A DNA stretch of 64,000 nt from Microbacterium sp. SY138 (GTDB taxonomy: Bacteria; Actinomycetota; Actinomycetes; Actinomycetales; Microbacteriaceae). The stretch spans positions 1,426,001-1,490,000 of the forward strand of contig NZ_CP155793.1 in assembly GCF_039729145.1 (NCBI RefSeq), in the 5' to 3' direction. Positions 48,687 through 57,870 of the stretch are shown here, piece by piece. Under the pieces are notes generated by a model that saw nothing but the letters and a program-made list of their open reading frames with translations, made no database searches and was not told where the DNA came from. Position numbers and translations under genes: made by a program. How positions within the stretch are numbered: the stretch's first letter is position 1; the number at the start of each line of letters is the position of its first letter.

Positions 48687-49286
48687 ATGGACATCGAGGT
48701 TCGCCCCGCGACGGAGTTCGACGACGTCGCGACGCTCGTCGGCCCGAAGAAACCGACGTCGAACGTCTGCTTCTGCCTGAGCTACCGCATCGGCAGCAAG
48801 GAGAACGTGGCTCTGAAGGGGCAGGAGCGTGCCGACCGCGTCCGTGAGCTCTGCCATCAGGATCCACCTCCCGGCGTGATCGCGTATCTCGACGGCGAAC
48901 CGGTGGGATGGGCGGCTCTGCATCCGCGCCGGGACACGAGTTTCGCGCGCAATCGGCTGATCCCGCATGTCGACGACCTCGACGTGTGGTCGCTGTGGTG
49001 CTTCCGCGTGCGACCGGGGTTCCGCATGCAGGGGGTCTCGCACGCGCTGATCGATGGCGCGATCGCGTACGCGCGGGAGCGAGGAGCGCCGGCGATCGAG
49101 GGGTATCCGGTCGACAACGGCGGGGAGAAGGTGAATCTGACGATGGCGTACGTCGGCACGCGGGCTCTGTTCGAGAGCGCGGGGTTCGTGAAGGCGGCAG
49201 ACACCGGATCGGTTCTCGACGGATTTCCGCGGGTGCTGATGCGGCTCGATCTGGGTGCATCGCAGAAGTCGTCAAAGAAAGCGTGA
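48687..49286 (+). CDS. GNAT-family acetyltransferase
   Basis: 199 residues. The acetyl-CoA fold is seen as WSLWCFRVRPGFRMQGVSHALIDGAIAYARERGA (signature V-x-x-G-x-R/Q-x-x-G/S in FRMQGVS) and the C-terminal RALFESAGF. The N-terminal CFCLSYRIG is found in related uncharacterised actinobacterial acetyltransferases. The substrate is unknown. GACACT at six bases before the ATG is a weak -10 match. Its last four bases overlap the start of the remnant at 49283. Confidence 0.83.
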   Translation: MDIEVRPATEFDDVATLVGPKKPTSNVCFCLSYRIGSKENVALKGQERADRVRELCHQDPPPGVIAYLDGEPVGWAALHPRRDTSFARNRLIPHVDDLDVWSLWCFRVRPGFRMQGVSHALIDGAIAYARERGAPAIEGYPVDNGGEKVNLTMAYVGTRALFESAGFVKAADTGSVLDGFPRVLMRLDLGASQKSSKKA

Positions 49287-49459
49287 ACCGCTCGACGGCG
49301 CCCGGCAAATACATATTCACGCTGACGATCGAGATGTCAACCGGAATCATCACCGAGAGCACGACCACGCGCGAGGTCGGAGACGGGCTGATCCCGGGTG
49401 ACGTTCCGGACACGCGCATGACCTTCGACATGAGCGTTGTCGACACCTGCCATGACTAG
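49283..49459 (+). pseudogene. Remnant of a CU044_5270-type protein (C-terminal piece)
   Basis: 58-codon frame from a GTG at 49283. Its protein, with IEMSTGIITES, LIPGDVPDTRMTF and MSVVDTCHD, lines up with the last 50 residues of the membrane protein at 50077-51171 (IDMSTGLVVGS, IVPEDVPDSWMTI, VSVVDSAP). Only the C-terminal end exists; the N-terminal, membrane and middle parts are missing, replaced by the acetyltransferase gene. This looks like the leftover of an older paralogue, cut by a deletion or by insertion of the neighbour. It could still be translated as a small protein. Confidence 0.7.
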
Positions 49460-49496
49460 TTTCGAACCGTCCTCGCGTTCTGGGGCAATACATAGT

Positions 49497-50102
49497 GTGA
49501 GCACAGACAGCGAGATCATTCAGCGCTCGCTCGGGCAACCCCGGGCCTTCGCCGAATTGTTCGATCGGCATGCCAGAACGGTGGGCGGCTACGCCGCCCG
49601 CCGTCTCGGCCCCGATGCGGGCGAGGACATCCTCAGTGAGACGTTCCTGGTCGCGTTCGCACGACGGAAGTCGTTCGATGCGGCCTGGGACTCGGCGCTT
49701 CCCTGGTTGTACGGGATCGCTTCTCGTCTGATCAAGAAGCATCGGGCGCGCGAAGCCAAGCATCTGCGGTCGAGTGCGGCATCGGCCGCGCGGGACGAGC
49801 ACATATCCCACGGAGATCTCGACAAGACCATCGCCAGGCTCGATGCCGAGATCTCCACACGCGAACTGGCGCCCTCGATCGCTTCGCTCTCTGCGAAGGA
49901 TCGCGAGACTCTGCTCCTCTACGCGTGGGGCGACCTCACCTATGAGGAGATCGCCATCGCCCTCGGTGTCCCGGTGGGGACCGTCCGATCGCGCATCAAC
50001 CGCGTGCGGACGCGGTTGAACCCGGGCCGTGTGAGCAGCCGGGAACGAGTCGTGAATGAGAAGGAAGGAGAGGTCGATGGACGTTTTCGAACAAGTGCGT
50101 GA
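49497..50102 (+). CDS. ECF-type RNA polymerase sigma factor
   Basis: About 201 residues. Region 2 is visible in SLGQPRAFAELFDRHARTV, DAGEDILSETFLVAFARR and ALPWLYGIASRLIKKHRA; region 4 in LSAKDRETLLLYAWGDLTYEEIAIALGVPVGTVRSR in parts. No extra C-terminal domain. The start is uncertain: GTG 49497 (MSTDSEIIQRS) fits the family N-terminus but has only a distant GGGG; ATG 49452 is in frame. The next gene overlaps by 26 bases, so the membrane protein is its likely partner. Confidence 0.88.
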   Translation: MSTDSEIIQRSLGQPRAFAELFDRHARTVGGYAARRLGPDAGEDILSETFLVAFARRKSFDAAWDSALPWLYGIASRLIKKHRAREAKHLRSSAASAARDEHISHGDLDKTIARLDAEISTRELAPSIASLSAKDRETLLLYAWGDLTYEEIAIALGVPVGTVRSRINRVRTRLNPGRVSSRERVVNEKEGEVDGRFRTSA

Positions 50103-51171
50103 GGTCCATGCGGGAGTGAGCCTGACGGAGGAGCGGATCTCCGGCGCTCGTGTCCGGCTTCTGGATGGGATCGACGCAGATCGCGGACGAAAGCGTAGAA
50201 GACTCGCCCGTCGATCACTGGTGATCGTGGGTGCGCTGGCCGGAGCGGCCGCGGCGACAGTGGCAGTCGTGGTCCTCGACCACCCAACCACTCCGCCGCC
50301 GCGCGTCGAGGCGGTGCCGCCAGTCGCGACGAAGGAACCCATCGCGCCAGAACCGACAGCGCCTGCCCCCATGACCGCATCTTCTGTGCTGAGCGCCGCA
50401 GCGCGAGCGTCGGGCGCGAACACAGCTCCAGCGCCCCAGCAGGGCCAGTACCTGAAGATCGAACGCGAGGTCAACGATCTCGTCCTGTATGGAACCACGA
50501 ACCCTTCCTCCATGTTCGATGCTTCTCGCGCAGATGCCACCGCCGCGTGGATAGCGCAAGGACATTGGACGATCTACGTTCCTGCCGATAGATCAGCGGA
50601 GTGGGTCCAGGAGTTCGCGAATCAGTCTCAGTTGACGGCGTTCTACGGGGTCGACGCCGAGGCACACGCTCAGGAGTGGCTCGGCGGCGATCGCCAACCG
50701 TTCTATAACCGGACCCCGGGCGGGCTAGGGGAGTCCGGACCCGGTGAGTTGTCCCGAGCGTCGGATGCCTACTACGCGGCGTTTCCCCGCGACCCGCAGG
50801 CACTCCTGGAATGGATTCGTGTGAAAAACGGGGCGACAGACGGTTCCGAGTGGTCGAACGGCACGGTTACGGAAGTGCTGCTCGAAGAGCTTCAGTACAA
50901 CACGGCGCCCGCCGACTTGCGAGCTTCGATGTACCAAGTGCTGGCACTCCTCCCGAACGGGACGATCGCCGCTGTGGACGGAGACATCACCACCATCTCG
51001 TTCGCGTCGAACGCGGGTCGATGGGTGACCAACGGCATCTCGATCGATATGTCGACAGGGTTGGTCGTCGGATCCGCAATCCGGCAGGACGCAGGCGCGG
51101 GGATAGTGCCGGAGGACGTCCCGGATTCGTGGATGACCATCACTGTGAGCGTGGTCGACTCCGCGCCGTAG
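50077..51171 (+). CDS. CU044_5270-type membrane protein, sigma factor partner
   Basis: 364 residues: a cytoplasmic N-terminus (VFEQVREVHAGVSLTEERISGARVRLLDGI in parts), a membrane helix at about 45-67 (LVIVGALAGAAAATVAVVVL), a Pro/Thr/Ala-rich linker and an outer domain of about 250 residues. The family usually follows ECF sigma factors in actinobacteria. No zinc anti-sigma motif (HxxxCxxC) is visible, so an anti-sigma role is likely by context but not shown. AAGGAAGGAG before ATG 50077 is the ribosome binding site. It ends at a hairpin. A fragment of a second copy lies at 49283. Confidence 0.82.
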   Translation: MDVFEQVREVHAGVSLTEERISGARVRLLDGIDADRGRKRRRLARRSLVIVGALAGAAAATVAVVVLDHPTTPPPRVEAVPPVATKEPIAPEPTAPAPMTASSVLSAAARASGANTAPAPQQGQYLKIEREVNDLVLYGTTNPSSMFDASRADATAAWIAQGHWTIYVPADRSAEWVQEFANQSQLTAFYGVDAEAHAQEWLGGDRQPFYNRTPGGLGESGPGELSRASDAYYAAFPRDPQALLEWIRVKNGATDGSEWSNGTVTEVLLEELQYNTAPADLRASMYQVLALLPNGTIAAVDGDITTISFASNAGRWVTNGISIDMSTGLVVGSAIRQDAGAGIVPEDVPDSWMTITVSVVDSAP

Positions 51172-51183
51172 CGAGTTGCCGGA

Positions 51184-51212
51184 GCCCCGACACCGGCCTC
51201 CGGTGTCGGGGC
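51184..51212. terminator. Hairpin after the sigma/partner operon
   Basis: 13-bp perfect stem GCCCCGACACCGG with its complement around a three-base loop, no T run. It ends eight bases before the dnaE1 -10 hexamer, so the dnaE1 -35 region would fall inside it. Confidence 0.75.
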
Positions 51213-51219
51213 CCCGCCG

Positions 51220-51225
51220 TAGAAT
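51220..51225 (+). promoter_or_regulatory. -10 hexamer of a likely leaderless promoter (dnaE1)
   Basis: TAGAAT, seven bases (CGGAGGC), then ATG 51233. The gap contains GGAGG, but it is only two bases from the ATG, so it may serve only if transcription begins further upstream. Confidence 0.45.
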
Positions 51226-51232
51226 CGGAGGC

Positions 51233-54200
51233 ATGGCATCCGACTCCTTCGTCCACCTGCACGTGCACAGCGAGTACTCGATGCTCGACGGAGCGGCGAA
51301 GATCAACGCGATGACCCAGGCGGCCGCCGACTACAAGATGCCGGCCATCGCGGTGACCGATCACGGCAACACTTTCGCGGCTTTCGAGTTCTACAAGGCG
51401 GCCAATGCCGCGGGTGTCAAGCCGATCATCGGGCTCGAGGCCTATGTCACTCCCGGCACGCACCGCAGTGACAAGACGCGCGTGCAGTGGGGCTCGCCCG
51501 ATCAGAAGAGCGACGACGTCTCGGGTTCCGGTGCGTACACCCACATGACCATGTGGAGTCAGAGCACCGAGGGCATGCACAACCTGTTCCGGCTCAGCTC
51601 CCGGTCGAGCATGGAGGGCTACTACTTCAAGCCGCGCATGGACCGCGAGCTGCTGCAGACCTATTCCAAAGGACTGATCGCGACCACCGGATGCCCGTCA
51701 GGCGAGATCCAGACGCGCCTGCGTCTCGGACAGTACGACGCTGCGCGCGCGGCCGCAGCCGAGTTCCAGGACCTGTTCGGCAAGGAGAACTACTTCGCCG
51801 AGATCATGGACCACGGTCTGTCGATCGAGCGGCGCGTGATGACCGATCTCCTCCGTCTCTCGAAGGACCTGAACATCCCGCTGGTCGCCACCAACGACTC
51901 GCACTACACGCATCAGCACGAGGCCGACGCGCACGAGGCGCTCCTGTGCGTGCAGTCGGGATCGACGATGGACGACCCGAACCGGTTCAAGTTCGACGGC
52001 GACGGGTACTACATCAAGACCGCGGCCGAGATGCGCCAACTGTTCCGCGACCACCCCGAAGCCTGTGACAACACCCTGCTGATCGCCGAGCGCTGCGAGG
52101 TCGAGTTCAACACCTCGGCCAACTACATGCCGCGCTTCCCTGTGCCCGACGGCGAGACCGAGGACAGCTGGCTCATCAAGGAGGTGGAGGCCGGCCTGCA
52201 CTACCGATATCCCGGCGGCATCCCCGACAAGGTGCGCAAGCAGGCCGAGTACGAGACCGGCATCATCCTGCAGATGGGCTTCCCGGGATACTTCCTCGTC
52301 GTCGCCGACTTCATCAACTGGGCCAAGGACAACGGCATCCGCGTGGGGCCGGGCCGTGGCTCGGGTGCCGGGTCGATGGTCGCGTACGCGATGAAGATCA
52401 CCGACCTCGACCCACTCGAACACGGCCTGATCTTCGAGCGCTTCCTCAACCCCGACCGTGTCTCCATGCCCGACTTCGACGTCGACTTCGATGACCGGCG
52501 CCGCGGCGAGGTCATCGACTACGTCACGGAGAAGTACGGATCCGAGCGCGTCGCGCAGATCGTCACGTACGGAACGATCAAGTCCAAGCAGGCGCTGAAG
52601 GACGCCGGTCGAGTGCTCGGCTTCCCGTTCAGCATGGGGGAGCGCCTCACCAAGGCGATGCCGCCGCCCGTGATGGGCAAGGACATGCCCCTCGACGGCA
52701 TGTTCGACTCTGCTCACCCGAGGTTCAAGGAGGCGAGCGAGTTCAGGACCCTGATCGAGACGGATCCCGAGGCGAAGACGGTCTTCGACCGCGCGCTGGG
52801 TCTCGAAGGGCTGAAGCGCCAGTGGGGCGTGCACGCCGCCGGCGTGATCATGTCGTCCGATCCGCTCCTCGACATCATTCCGATCATGCGCCGCGAGCAG
52901 GACGGGCAGATCGTCACGCAGTTCGACTACCCGTCGTGCGAGTCCCTCGGTCTGATCAAGATGGACTTCCTGGGGCTCCGGAACCTCACGATCATCTCGG
53001 ATGCGCTCGACAACATCCGCACGAACCGTGGCGAAGAGCTCGACCTCGAACATCTCGGTCTCGACGACCCCGGCGTGTACCAGCTGCTCGCGCGCGGCGA
53101 CACCCTGGGCGTCTTCCAGCTCGACAGCCCGCCACTGCGTTCGCTCATGCGTCTGATGAAGCCCGACAACTTCGGTGACATCTCGGCCCTCATCGCCCTG
53201 TATCGGCCGGGTCCCATGGGAGCCAACTCGCACACGAACTATGCGCTGCGCAAGAACGGGGTGCAGGAGATCACGCCGATCCACCCCGAGCTGGAGGCGC
53301 CGCTCGCCGAGATCCTGGAGGAGTCCTACGGGCTCATCATCTACCAGGAGCAGGTCATGGCCATCGCCCAGGCGGTCGCGGGGTTCAGCCTCGGACAGGC
53401 AGACATCCTGCGTCGAGCGATGGGCAAGAAGAAGAAGTCCGAGCTCGACAAGCAGTACGAAGGCTTCGCGGGCGGTATGACCGAGCGCGGATTCGGCGAG
53501 GCGGCCATCAAGGCGCTGTGGGACATCCTGCTGCCCTTCTCGGACTACGCCTTCAACAAAGCCCACTCCGCCGCATACGGTCTCGTCTCGTATTGGACCG
53601 CATACCTCAAGGCGCACTACCCCGCCGAGTACATGGCGGCGCTGCTCACCAGCGTCGGCGACTCCAAGGACAAGATGGCGCTCTACCTGAACGAGTGCCG
53701 CCGCATGGGCATCAAGGTCCTTCCGCCCGATGTCTCCGACTCGATCAACTTCTTCGCGGCCGTCGGCGACGACATCCGCTTCGGCCTCGGCGCCGTCCGC
53801 AACGTCGGCAGCAACGTCGTCGAGGGGATCGTGCAGGCCCGCAAGGACGAGCGCTTCACCTCGTTCCACCATTTCCTCGAGAAGGTTCCGCTGCACGTCT
53901 CGAACAAGCGCACGGTCGAGTCGCTGATCAAGGCCGGCGCCTTCGACTCGATGGGCGACTCCCGTCGAGCGCTCATGGAGGTGCATGAAGACGCGGTGGA
54001 GGCCGCCGTCGATCGCAAGCGCAACGAGGCACAGGGCGCCATCGGGTTCGACTTCGACAGCCTCTACGACGGCATGGACGAGGTCGCTCCCGCCAAGGTC
54101 CCCGCCCGCCCCGAGTGGATCAAGAAGGACAAGCTCGCTTTCGAACGCGAGATGCTCGGTCTCTACGTGTCCGACCACCCCTTGGCCGGGCTCGAGGTGC

Positions 54201-54751
54201 CTCTCGCGAAGCATGCATCGATCTCGATCCACGACCTCAACAACTCCGAAGACCTGCAGGACGGTGACCAGGTGACGGTGGCCGGGCTCGTCACCAGCGT
54301 GCAGCACCGCGTCGCCAAGGCGAGCGGAAATCCCTACGGCATGATCACCGTCGAGGATTTCAACGGTGAGGTCACCGTGATGTTCATGGGAAAGACCTAC
54401 ACCGAGTTCCAGAACACGCTGCAGCAGGATGCGATTCTCGCAGTCCGCGGGCGCGTGTCCCGGCGCGATGACGGACTCAACCTGCACGCGCAGTCGGCGT
54501 TCGCCCCGGATGTGGGGTCCTTCGACGCGGCGGGTCCCTTGGCCCTCGTCCTCGCCGAGCAGCGCGCGACAGAGCGGGTGATGATGGAGCTCGCAGAGGT
54601 GCTGCGACGGCACAACGGCGACACCGAAGTGCTGCTTCGGGTGCATCGCGGGGGCACCGCGAAGGTGTTCGAGGTACCCATGCCGGTCAAGGTGTCCGCA
54701 GACCTGTTCGGTGACCTCAAGTCACTGCTCGGACCCACCTGTCTGGGGTGA
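51233..54751 (+). CDS. dnaE1: DNA polymerase III alpha subunit DnaE1 (replicative)
   Basis: 1,172 residues. PHP domain (SFVHLHVHSEYSMLDGAAKI), polymerase core with RGSGAGSMVAYAM and the catalytic MPDFDVDFDDRRR, the fingers with KAMPPPVMGKDM, and the helix-hairpin-helix and OB domain (QVTVAGLVTSVQHRV) near the C-terminus. The internal PHP histidines are retained, so it may have the intrinsic proofreading known for actinobacterial DnaE1. ATG 51233 is chosen; the open frame before it has no support. The other alpha subunit, DnaE2, lies at the start of the window. Confidence 0.97.
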   Translation: MASDSFVHLHVHSEYSMLDGAAKINAMTQAAADYKMPAIAVTDHGNTFAAFEFYKAANAAGVKPIIGLEAYVTPGTHRSDKTRVQWGSPDQKSDDVSGSGAYTHMTMWSQSTEGMHNLFRLSSRSSMEGYYFKPRMDRELLQTYSKGLIATTGCPSGEIQTRLRLGQYDAARAAAAEFQDLFGKENYFAEIMDHGLSIERRVMTDLLRLSKDLNIPLVATNDSHYTHQHEADAHEALLCVQSGSTMDDPNRFKFDGDGYYIKTAAEMRQLFRDHPEACDNTLLIAERCEVEFNTSANYMPRFPVPDGETEDSWLIKEVEAGLHYRYPGGIPDKVRKQAEYETGIILQMGFPGYFLVVADFINWAKDNGIRVGPGRGSGAGSMVAYAMKITDLDPLEHGLIFERFLNPDRVSMPDFDVDFDDRRRGEVIDYVTEKYGSERVAQIVTYGTIKSKQALKDAGRVLGFPFSMGERLTKAMPPPVMGKDMPLDGMFDSAHPRFKEASEFRTLIETDPEAKTVFDRALGLEGLKRQWGVHAAGVIMSSDPLLDIIPIMRREQDGQIVTQFDYPSCESLGLIKMDFLGLRNLTIISDALDNIRTNRGEELDLEHLGLDDPGVYQLLARGDTLGVFQLDSPPLRSLMRLMKPDNFGDISALIALYRPGPMGANSHTNYALRKNGVQEITPIHPELEAPLAEILEESYGLIIYQEQVMAIAQAVAGFSLGQADILRRAMGKKKKSELDKQYEGFAGGMTERGFGEAAIKALWDILLPFSDYAFNKAHSAAYGLVSYWTAYLKAHYPAEYMAALLTSVGDSKDKMALYLNECRRMGIKVLPPDVSDSINFFAAVGDDIRFGLGAVRNVGSNVVEGIVQARKDERFTSFHHFLEKVPLHVSNKRTVESLIKAGAFDSMGDSRRALMEVHEDAVEAAVDRKRNEAQGAIGFDFDSLYDGMDEVAPAKVPARPEWIKKDKLAFEREMLGLYVSDHPLAGLEVPLAKHASISIHDLNNSEDLQDGDQVTVAGLVTSVQHRVAKASGNPYGMITVEDFNGEVTVMFMGKTYTEFQNTLQQDAILAVRGRVSRRDDGLNLHAQSAFAPDVGSFDAAGPLALVLAEQRATERVMMELAEVLRRHNGDTEVLLRVHRGGTAKVFEVPMPVKVSADLFGDLKSLLGPTCLG

Positions 54752-54822
54752 GCGGGTAGGATCGTGAGCCGTCGGCAGCACGACGAATCCACCCGTCGAG
54801 CCCTGTGACGAAAGGACCACGC

Positions 54823-56073
54823 ATGAGCACGGATCTCCCCGAATCGGACACCGAGGACATCGTCTTGGGCGACGATGACGGCGTCCTCTACGACGAAGAG
54901 GTCACGCCGGAGTTCGGTATCCTCGGCTTCACACTGCGTGAGTTGCTGATCGTGGGCGTCTGGTTGCTGTCCTTCGTCTTCTCCTTCTTCCCGCTGATCG
55001 GCGACCTCTCGCTGTGGGGCGTCGGCATCCAATGGATACTCCCGATCGCGCTCCCGACTGTCGCCGTCTTCCTTCTCGTGCTGCGCCGCTTCTCGCCCGA
55101 CGGCATCCGCAGGGTCGGTTCGCTGGGCATCGATCAGTTCGCCTCGGTCGCGTTCTCCGTGTCAGCGGTGGTCTGGGCCGGCAGCCTGTGGCTCGCGATC
55201 TCTGCACTCGTCTCCGGAGGCACGTGGAGCCTTCCGTGGAACGGGGTGGCCCTGGTGATCACCTCTCTGGCCCTCGTCGTCCTCACCGTGTTCGCTCCGA
55301 TCATCCCGGGGCTGAAGGAAGACTTCCACGGTCGCCTGGTGACTCTCGCGCACCGCAACGCGAATCCGGTGCGTCCGGTCATCGCGCGGCCGCGTCCTGA
55401 GCCTGCGCCGGCAGCGGAAGAACCGACCGGCGAGTCGGCCGAGGCATCGCCTGCGGGGTCCGACTCGTCCGCATCCCTCGAGGGGGCAGAGGCGCAGGCC
55501 GACGGCCGGACAGATGTCATCGTCGATGGTGCGACGCCAGCGCTCGTGGTCCCGCTCGATGTCGAGCCCTCCGGGAGGCAGGCGACCGACGAGATCGCCC
55601 GATTCGACCTCGCCGAGCAGGTGCCCCTCACTGCCCACGCCTCGGGCGGCGGCATCGGTACCGAGCAGGAGTCCTCGGATGAGGAGTATGTGCCCGCCTA
55701 CTCGCGTCGTTCGCGCGGTCAGGAACCCGAGATCGTCTCGGACACCGGGAGCATCGAGTCGCTTCTGGAGACGGCGGCGACGTATGAGACCGACGTCGTT
55801 GCGGAAGAGCCGGCGCCGCTGGTGTTGGAGGGCGTCTCCGACGCCGACCTCGAAGCGACCAACCCTCGCGAGGCGGCCCCCGCCGCTCAACCGTTCTGGA
55901 TCCTCGCTCCCTCGGAGCGCGATGTCCACGACGAGCGTGGTGAACCGCTGTTCCGCATCGGCCCGAGCGCGTGGGCACTGGTGATCGAAGATCGTGGGGG
56001 TGCGTTCGTCGTGCGACATGACGACGGACGGATCGGCTACCTCCACGACATCTCCGACATCACGAAGGGCTGA
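54823..56073 (+). CDS. Four-helix membrane protein with acidic disordered tail, unknown
   Basis: 416 residues. The N-terminal 40 residues are acidic; four membrane helices follow at about 40-165 (LRELLIVGVWLLSFVFSFFP, WILPIALPTVAVFLLVL, ASVAFSVSAVVWAGSLWLAI, LVITSLALVVLTVFAPII). The next 180 residues are low-complexity Glu/Ala/Ser/Pro. The last 70 form a compact segment (FWILAPSERDVHD, GEPLFRIGPSAWALVIEDRGGAFVVRHDD) of strand-rich look. I do not recognise the family beyond similar actinobacterial membrane proteins. GAAAGGACC precedes the ATG. hisD begins one base after its stop, so the two share a message. Confidence 0.8.
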   Translation: MSTDLPESDTEDIVLGDDDGVLYDEEVTPEFGILGFTLRELLIVGVWLLSFVFSFFPLIGDLSLWGVGIQWILPIALPTVAVFLLVLRRFSPDGIRRVGSLGIDQFASVAFSVSAVVWAGSLWLAISALVSGGTWSLPWNGVALVITSLALVVLTVFAPIIPGLKEDFHGRLVTLAHRNANPVRPVIARPRPEPAPAAEEPTGESAEASPAGSDSSASLEGAEAQADGRTDVIVDGATPALVVPLDVEPSGRQATDEIARFDLAEQVPLTAHASGGGIGTEQESSDEEYVPAYSRRSRGQEPEIVSDTGSIESLLETAATYETDVVAEEPAPLVLEGVSDADLEATNPREAAPAAQPFWILAPSERDVHDERGEPLFRIGPSAWALVIEDRGGAFVVRHDDGRIGYLHDISDITKG

Positions 56074-56074
56074 A

Positions 56075-57379
56075 ATGCGCACCATAGACCTGCGAGGGCG
56101 CGAGCTCTCGCCCGCAGGCATGCTCGCCGCGGTACCCCGGGCCACCCAGGCGCGTGCCGAAGCGCTCGATACCGCTGCGCGGATCGTCGAGGACGTGCGC
56201 GACCGTGGCGAGGACGCTCTTCGCGAGCAGGCCGAACGATTCGACGCCGTCACGGATCACGCCGTACGAGTGCCCGCCGAACACATCACCGCAGCGCTGG
56301 CTGAACTCGCCCCCGAGGTCAGAGGCGCGCTCGAGGAGGCGATCCGCCGAGTGCGTCTGGCCTCCGCCGCGCAGGTTCCGGCAACACAGGTCACCCGGAT
56401 CGGGGACGGGGCCGTCATCACGCAGCGGTGGCAGCCGGTGCACCGCGTGGGGGTCTACATCCCCGGCGGCAAGGCCGTCTACCCGTCCAGCGTGATCATG
56501 AACGTCGTGCCCGCGCAGATCGCCGGGGTCGAGCAGATCGCGTTGGCATCGCCGCCGCAGTCGGATCAGGGCGGGCGGATTCACCCGACCATCCTCGCGG
56601 CGGCGGCTCTGCTGGGAGTGACGGAGGTATACGCGATGGGCGGTGCCGGAGCGATCGGCGCCCTGGCCTACGGTGTGCCGTCACTGGATCTCGATCCCGT
56701 CGATGTCGTCTCCGGTCCCGGCAACAACTACGTCGCGTCCGCGAAGCGCGCGGTCGCCGGTGTGGTCGGCACGGACTCGGAGGCCGGGGCGACCGAGATC
56801 CTCGTCGTCGCGGATTCCCACGCGGATCCGCGACTCATCGCCGCCGATCTCGTGAGCCAGGCTGAGCACGACGAGCAGGCGTCCGCGGTGCTGGTCACCG
56901 ATGCGGCCGAGCTCGCCGAACAGGTCGCCGTCGAGGTGGAGCGCATGGCTGCGAGAACCCGCCACAGTGAGCGTGTCGCCGCCGCTCTCTCGGGACCGCA
57001 GTCCGCGATCGTCCTCGTGGATGACAGGGCCATGGCCACGGCGTTCAGCAACGCCTACGCGCCGGAGCACCTCGAGCTGCACCTCGTCGACGCCGAGGAT
57101 GCCGCCGCCGACTTCACCAGTGCCGGTGCCGTGTTCGTCGGCGACCAGACGCCGGTCAGCCTCGGAGACTACATGGCGGGCAGCAACCACGTGCTGCCGA
57201 CCGGGGGACAGGCGCGTTACGCCCCGGGTCTCGGGTCGTACACGTTCCTCCGTCCGCAGCAGGTCATCTCTTACGACAGGGCTGCGCTGGCTGCCGTGCG
57301 TGCCGGAGTCGTCGCCCTCGCCGACACCGAGGTGCTCCCCGCACACGGTGAAGCGATCGAGGCCCGTTTCACCGCGTAG
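56075..57379 (+). CDS. hisD: Histidinol dehydrogenase
   Basis: 434 residues. Motifs: [79 protein letters not shown] and the C-terminal [16 protein letters not shown]. It catalyses the last two steps of histidine synthesis. No other his gene is visible downstream; nrdR follows, with the hisD TAG stop being part of its -10. Start ATG 56075 has GAAGGG about five bases upstream. Confidence 0.95.
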   Translation: MRTIDLRGRELSPAGMLAAVPRATQARAEALDTAARIVEDVRDRGEDALREQAERFDAVTDHAVRVPAEHITAALAELAPEVRGALEEAIRRVRLASAAQVPATQVTRIGDGAVITQRWQPVHRVGVYIPGGKAVYPSSVIMNVVPAQIAGVEQIALASPPQSDQGGRIHPTILAAAALLGVTEVYAMGGAGAIGALAYGVPSLDLDPVDVVSGPGNNYVASAKRAVAGVVGTDSEAGATEILVVADSHADPRLIAADLVSQAEHDEQASAVLVTDAAELAEQVAVEVERMAARTRHSERVAAALSGPQSAIVLVDDRAMATAFSNAYAPEHLELHLVDAEDAAADFTSAGAVFVGDQTPVSLGDYMAGSNHVLPTGGQARYAPGLGSYTFLRPQQVISYDRAALAAVRAGVVALADTEVLPAHGEAIEARFTA

Positions 57380-57382
57380 GAT
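57377..57382 (+). promoter_or_regulatory. -10 hexamer for nrdR that begins with the hisD stop codon
   Basis: TAGGAT: the first three bases are the hisD TAG stop. Seven bases (CGGTCAG) then ATG 57390, with no Shine-Dalgarno sequence between. Confidence 0.5.
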
Positions 57383-57389
57383 CGGTCAG

Positions 57390-57860
57390 ATGCACTGCCC
57401 CTTCTGTCGACACCCCGACTCCCGCGTCATCGATTCACGCACCAGCGACGACGGGCTCTCGATCAGGCGCCGTCGACAGTGCCCGGAGTGCGGTGGCCGT
57501 TTCACGACGACCGAGACCGCGAGCCTCAACGTGATCAAGCGTTCCGGCGTGATGGAGCCGTTCAGTCGCGAGAAGGTCATCACGGGCGTGCGGAAGGCAT
57601 GCCAGGGCCGTCCGGTCACGGAGGGCGACCTCGCCGTGCTCGCACAGCGCGTGGAAGAGGCCGTGCGCCAGACCGGTGTCTCGCAGCTCGACACCAACGA
57701 GATCGGTCTCGCGATCCTCGGCCCGCTGCGTGAACTCGATGAGGTCGCGTTCCTGCGCTTCGCCAGCGTCTACCAGGCGTTCGACTCCCTCGAGGACTTC
57801 GAGGCCGCGATCACCGATCTGCGTGCCGACCACACGAAGAGGGAGTCCGAGGAGCGGTAA
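57390..57860 (+). CDS. nrdR: Transcriptional repressor NrdR
   Basis: 156 residues, the usual size. Zinc ribbon [17 protein letters not shown] and [10 protein letters not shown] (four cysteines), then the ATP-cone domain ([29 protein letters not shown] in parts). It represses ribonucleotide reductase genes when dATP/ATP levels are high. No nrd gene or NrdR box is visible nearby. ATG 57390 gives the standard N-terminus. The TAA stop forms part of the next gene's -10. Confidence 0.96.
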   Translation: MHCPFCRHPDSRVIDSRTSDDGLSIRRRRQCPECGGRFTTTETASLNVIKRSGVMEPFSREKVITGVRKACQGRPVTEGDLAVLAQRVEEAVRQTGVSQLDTNEIGLAILGPLRELDEVAFLRFASVYQAFDSLEDFEAAITDLRADHTKRESEER

Positions 57861-57863
57861 TCT
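57858..57863 (+). promoter_or_regulatory. -10 hexamer for pyrD that begins with the nrdR stop codon
   Basis: TAATCT: the first three bases are the nrdR TAA stop. Seven bases (GGCAGGG) then ATG 57871; CAGGG is too close to serve as a ribosome binding site. Confidence 0.5.
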
Positions 57864-57870
57864 GGCAGGG

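Noticed and set aside
51698..54646. 982-codon minus-strand open frame
   Set aside because: Exactly antisense to dnaE1 and has no recognisable motif; a shadow of GC-rich third positions.
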